DNA of 64,000 nucleotides, taken from contig NC_052487.1 of assembly GCF_009730915.1 (NCBI RefSeq), forward strand, positions 2,666,001 to 2,730,000, written 5' to 3'. This document shows positions 62,723-64,000 of the stretch, one piece after another. Origin of the DNA: Dioscorea cayenensis subsp. rotundata (taxonomy: Eukaryota > Streptophyta > Magnoliopsida > Dioscoreales > Dioscoreaceae). Each line of letters starts with the position of its first letter. The stretch's first letter is position 1. The notes beneath the pieces were generated by a model that had not been told where the DNA came from, searched no databases, and saw only the letters and a list, made by a program, of their open reading frames with translations. The position numbers and the translations under genes were made by a program.

Positions 62723-63592
62723 ATGGAGGTAAAGAAAGAAGAGAGCTCAACAAAGAAAGATTGGATGGTGAGTCCAAGGCTATCTTTCTCTCATGATATA
62801 CCTCAAACCCAACTCTTACAATCCTTATCTTCTTCTTCTTCTCATGAATCTAATGATTCTCCTCCGGTGATCACCGATTTTGATTTTGATTTCACTACAA
62901 GTTTAGAAATATCCACTCAAGAACCTTGCTCAGCCGACGAGCTTTTCTCCGACGGAAAAATCCTCCCTCTCCCTCTCAAACAAAAACCACAATCTGTCAT
63001 GACAACCAGAACATCAACATCGACAAGAACAAATGTGAAGCAAAACACGACACTGAAAGAAATAATTGATGACGACGACAACAACGAAGAAGAAGAGGAT
63101 CAGCAAAAGAAAGAGACGGAACGGAAACCGTTTTGGATGTTTGGACGCAGCGGAAGTGTAGGTAGCAACCGGACAACATCAATAGCAACAACGGCAACAT
63201 CAACAACAACAACAACAAAGCAAAAGAACAACAATATCTGCCCTTTCCGCCGCAGTAGATCAGCAGGATGCAGTACTGTCAAAACAAGAAACAAGAATTA
63301 TACCAATTACAATTACAAGAACACATTTCGGCCAATGGAATCAAATTCAAAGATATATTATTACTCAGGGATGAAGAGTTGGTCACATGGTGATGGAGTT
63401 AGGATAAATCCTGTTATCAATTTGCCAAGAGGAGGAAGCACTGCTAGTTCCCGCAGTAATGGTAGCAATAGTAGTTTCAATAGTAGCAATAGAAGTAATA
63501 ATTCAAGTATATTTGGATATCTCTTATGTAAATGTAGCACAAAAAGGATGGAGAAGGAGATGGAGAGGAGAGGAGTGACATGTTCTCCATGA
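62723..63592 (+). CDS. Plant-specific Ser/Asn-rich protein with ADELF motif
   Basis: A single-exon gene of 289 residues. Start MEVKKEESSTKKDW; an N-terminal SPRLSFSHDIP; then SADELFSDGKILPL at residues 70-83. This motif is shared by several plant-specific families, including membrane-associated kinase regulators/BKI1-like and related basic proteins that bind the plasma membrane or kinases. An acidic stretch (DDDDNNEEEEDQQKKE), a basic cluster (CPFRRSRSAGC), a conserved-looking GDGVRINPVINLP, a Ser/Asn low-complexity tract and a Lys/Cys-rich end (LLCKCSTKRMEKEMERR) follow. There is no signal peptide or membrane span. It is probably a real gene, but the family assignment is tentative. The minus-strand ORFs over it are shadows. 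Confidence 0.8.
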   Translation: MEVKKEESSTKKDWMVSPRLSFSHDIPQTQLLQSLSSSSSHESNDSPPVITDFDFDFTTSLEISTQEPCSADELFSDGKILPLPLKQKPQSVMTTRTSTSTRTNVKQNTTLKEIIDDDDNNEEEEDQQKKETERKPFWMFGRSGSVGSNRTTSIATTATSTTTTTKQKNNNICPFRRSRSAGCSTVKTRNKNYTNYNYKNTFRPMESNSKIYYYSGMKSWSHGDGVRINPVINLPRGGSTASSRSNGSNSSFNSSNRSNNSSIFGYLLCKCSTKRMEKEMERRGVTCSP

Positions 63593-64000
63593 TATGAGTT
63601 TTTTTAATTTTAGTTTTATTTTTTAATTTGTTGAAGAAATGGGGGACAAGAAGAAGAGGTGCTCAAGGGTTGCAATGTGGGAGGAGAGTGATGGAAAGAG
63701 AAAGGTGTTGAGTTTTTTCTCTCTTTTTTTTCACATTCTTGGTTGGTATCAACATGGGCATGTTGGTGTGTAGTGTGGTTGGGAATCTGTGTCCAGCTTT
63801 TGTGCTTTCTTGTTTTGTTTGTCAGATTGGAGATATTTGGCTTCATCTTTTTTTAAAATCTTTTCTTCACTGTAAATTAACTGTTAAATTTTTCTCCTGG
63901 TTTTACTGATGCAAATATTATTTATGTACTTGAAAGATGCTCTTCATTTCACACATCAAATCTTGGAATAAACCAATTAATCAAACTCTGATACTTTGTC
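63593..64000. other. 3' UTR and flank of the ADELF gene
   Basis: T-rich DNA after the TGA, without a further gene to the window edge. Confidence 0.5.

Noticed and set aside
63100..63294. Minus-strand hydrophobic ORF (also 62997-63218)
   Set aside because: It is a shadow of the Thr/Asn-rich tract of the ADELF gene on the opposite strand.

Overview
This is plant nuclear DNA: AT-rich, with spliced genes and canonical plant GT-AG introns, many MITEs, SINEs, Mutator-like, CACTA, Ty1/copia and Ty3/gypsy elements, and long (TA)n tracts. It is an angiosperm contig; the species cannot be fixed from the sequence alone.

Left part (1-11.3 kb) is gene space. It holds the 3' portion of an R2R3-MYB factor (subgroup-20 type, +), a complete five-exon mannose-6-phosphate isomerase (-) and a complete three-exon V-ATPase subunit G (-). 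Between the last two lies a roughly 50-bp minisatellite carrying G-box-like ACACGTGT cores.

From 11.4 to 29.5 kb the DNA is a mixture of gene relics and insertions. A prefoldin-1-like gene fragment has one exon interrupted by both a LINE 3' end and a Tourist-like MITE. A 152-bp satellite of about 12 copies follows. Next is a Ty3/gypsy chromovirus-type retrotransposon with both LTRs and the perfect TSD ACTTC, sitting inside an exon-like stretch. After it come a frameshifted F-box/DUF295 gene and an intact but isolated eRF3 domain-III reading frame.

From 29.5 to 58.6 kb the window is a nested transposon block. (i) A roughly 7.5-kb Mutator-like element has a transposase (+) and a convergent Ulp1-like SUMO-protease gene (-), the Kaonashi/KI-MULE arrangement. 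Its introns and the inter-gene space carry degenerate arrays with a strict 20-bp period. (ii) A copia gag relic is split by a 3.24-kb CACTA element with TSD AGT. (iii) A 379-bp Tourist-like MITE has its empty site visible in a paralogous copy 11 kb away. (iv) A 9.6-kb FAR1-type Mutator-like element has long TIRs and a perfect 9-bp TSD, and it is itself interrupted by a 2.65-kb solo LTR with TSD AATCT.

Right part (58.7-64 kb) returns to genes: a five-exon AMSH-like gene that encodes only the N-terminal dimerisation/MIT-like domain, without the JAMM protease, and a single-exon plant-specific serine/asparagine-rich protein with an ADELF-x-x-G-K-I-L-P-L motif.

The host genes are unrelated housekeeping or regulatory genes and do not form a pathway. 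The most unusual signal is the 20-bp-phased, transcription-oriented arrays inside the Ulp1-bearing Mutator element.
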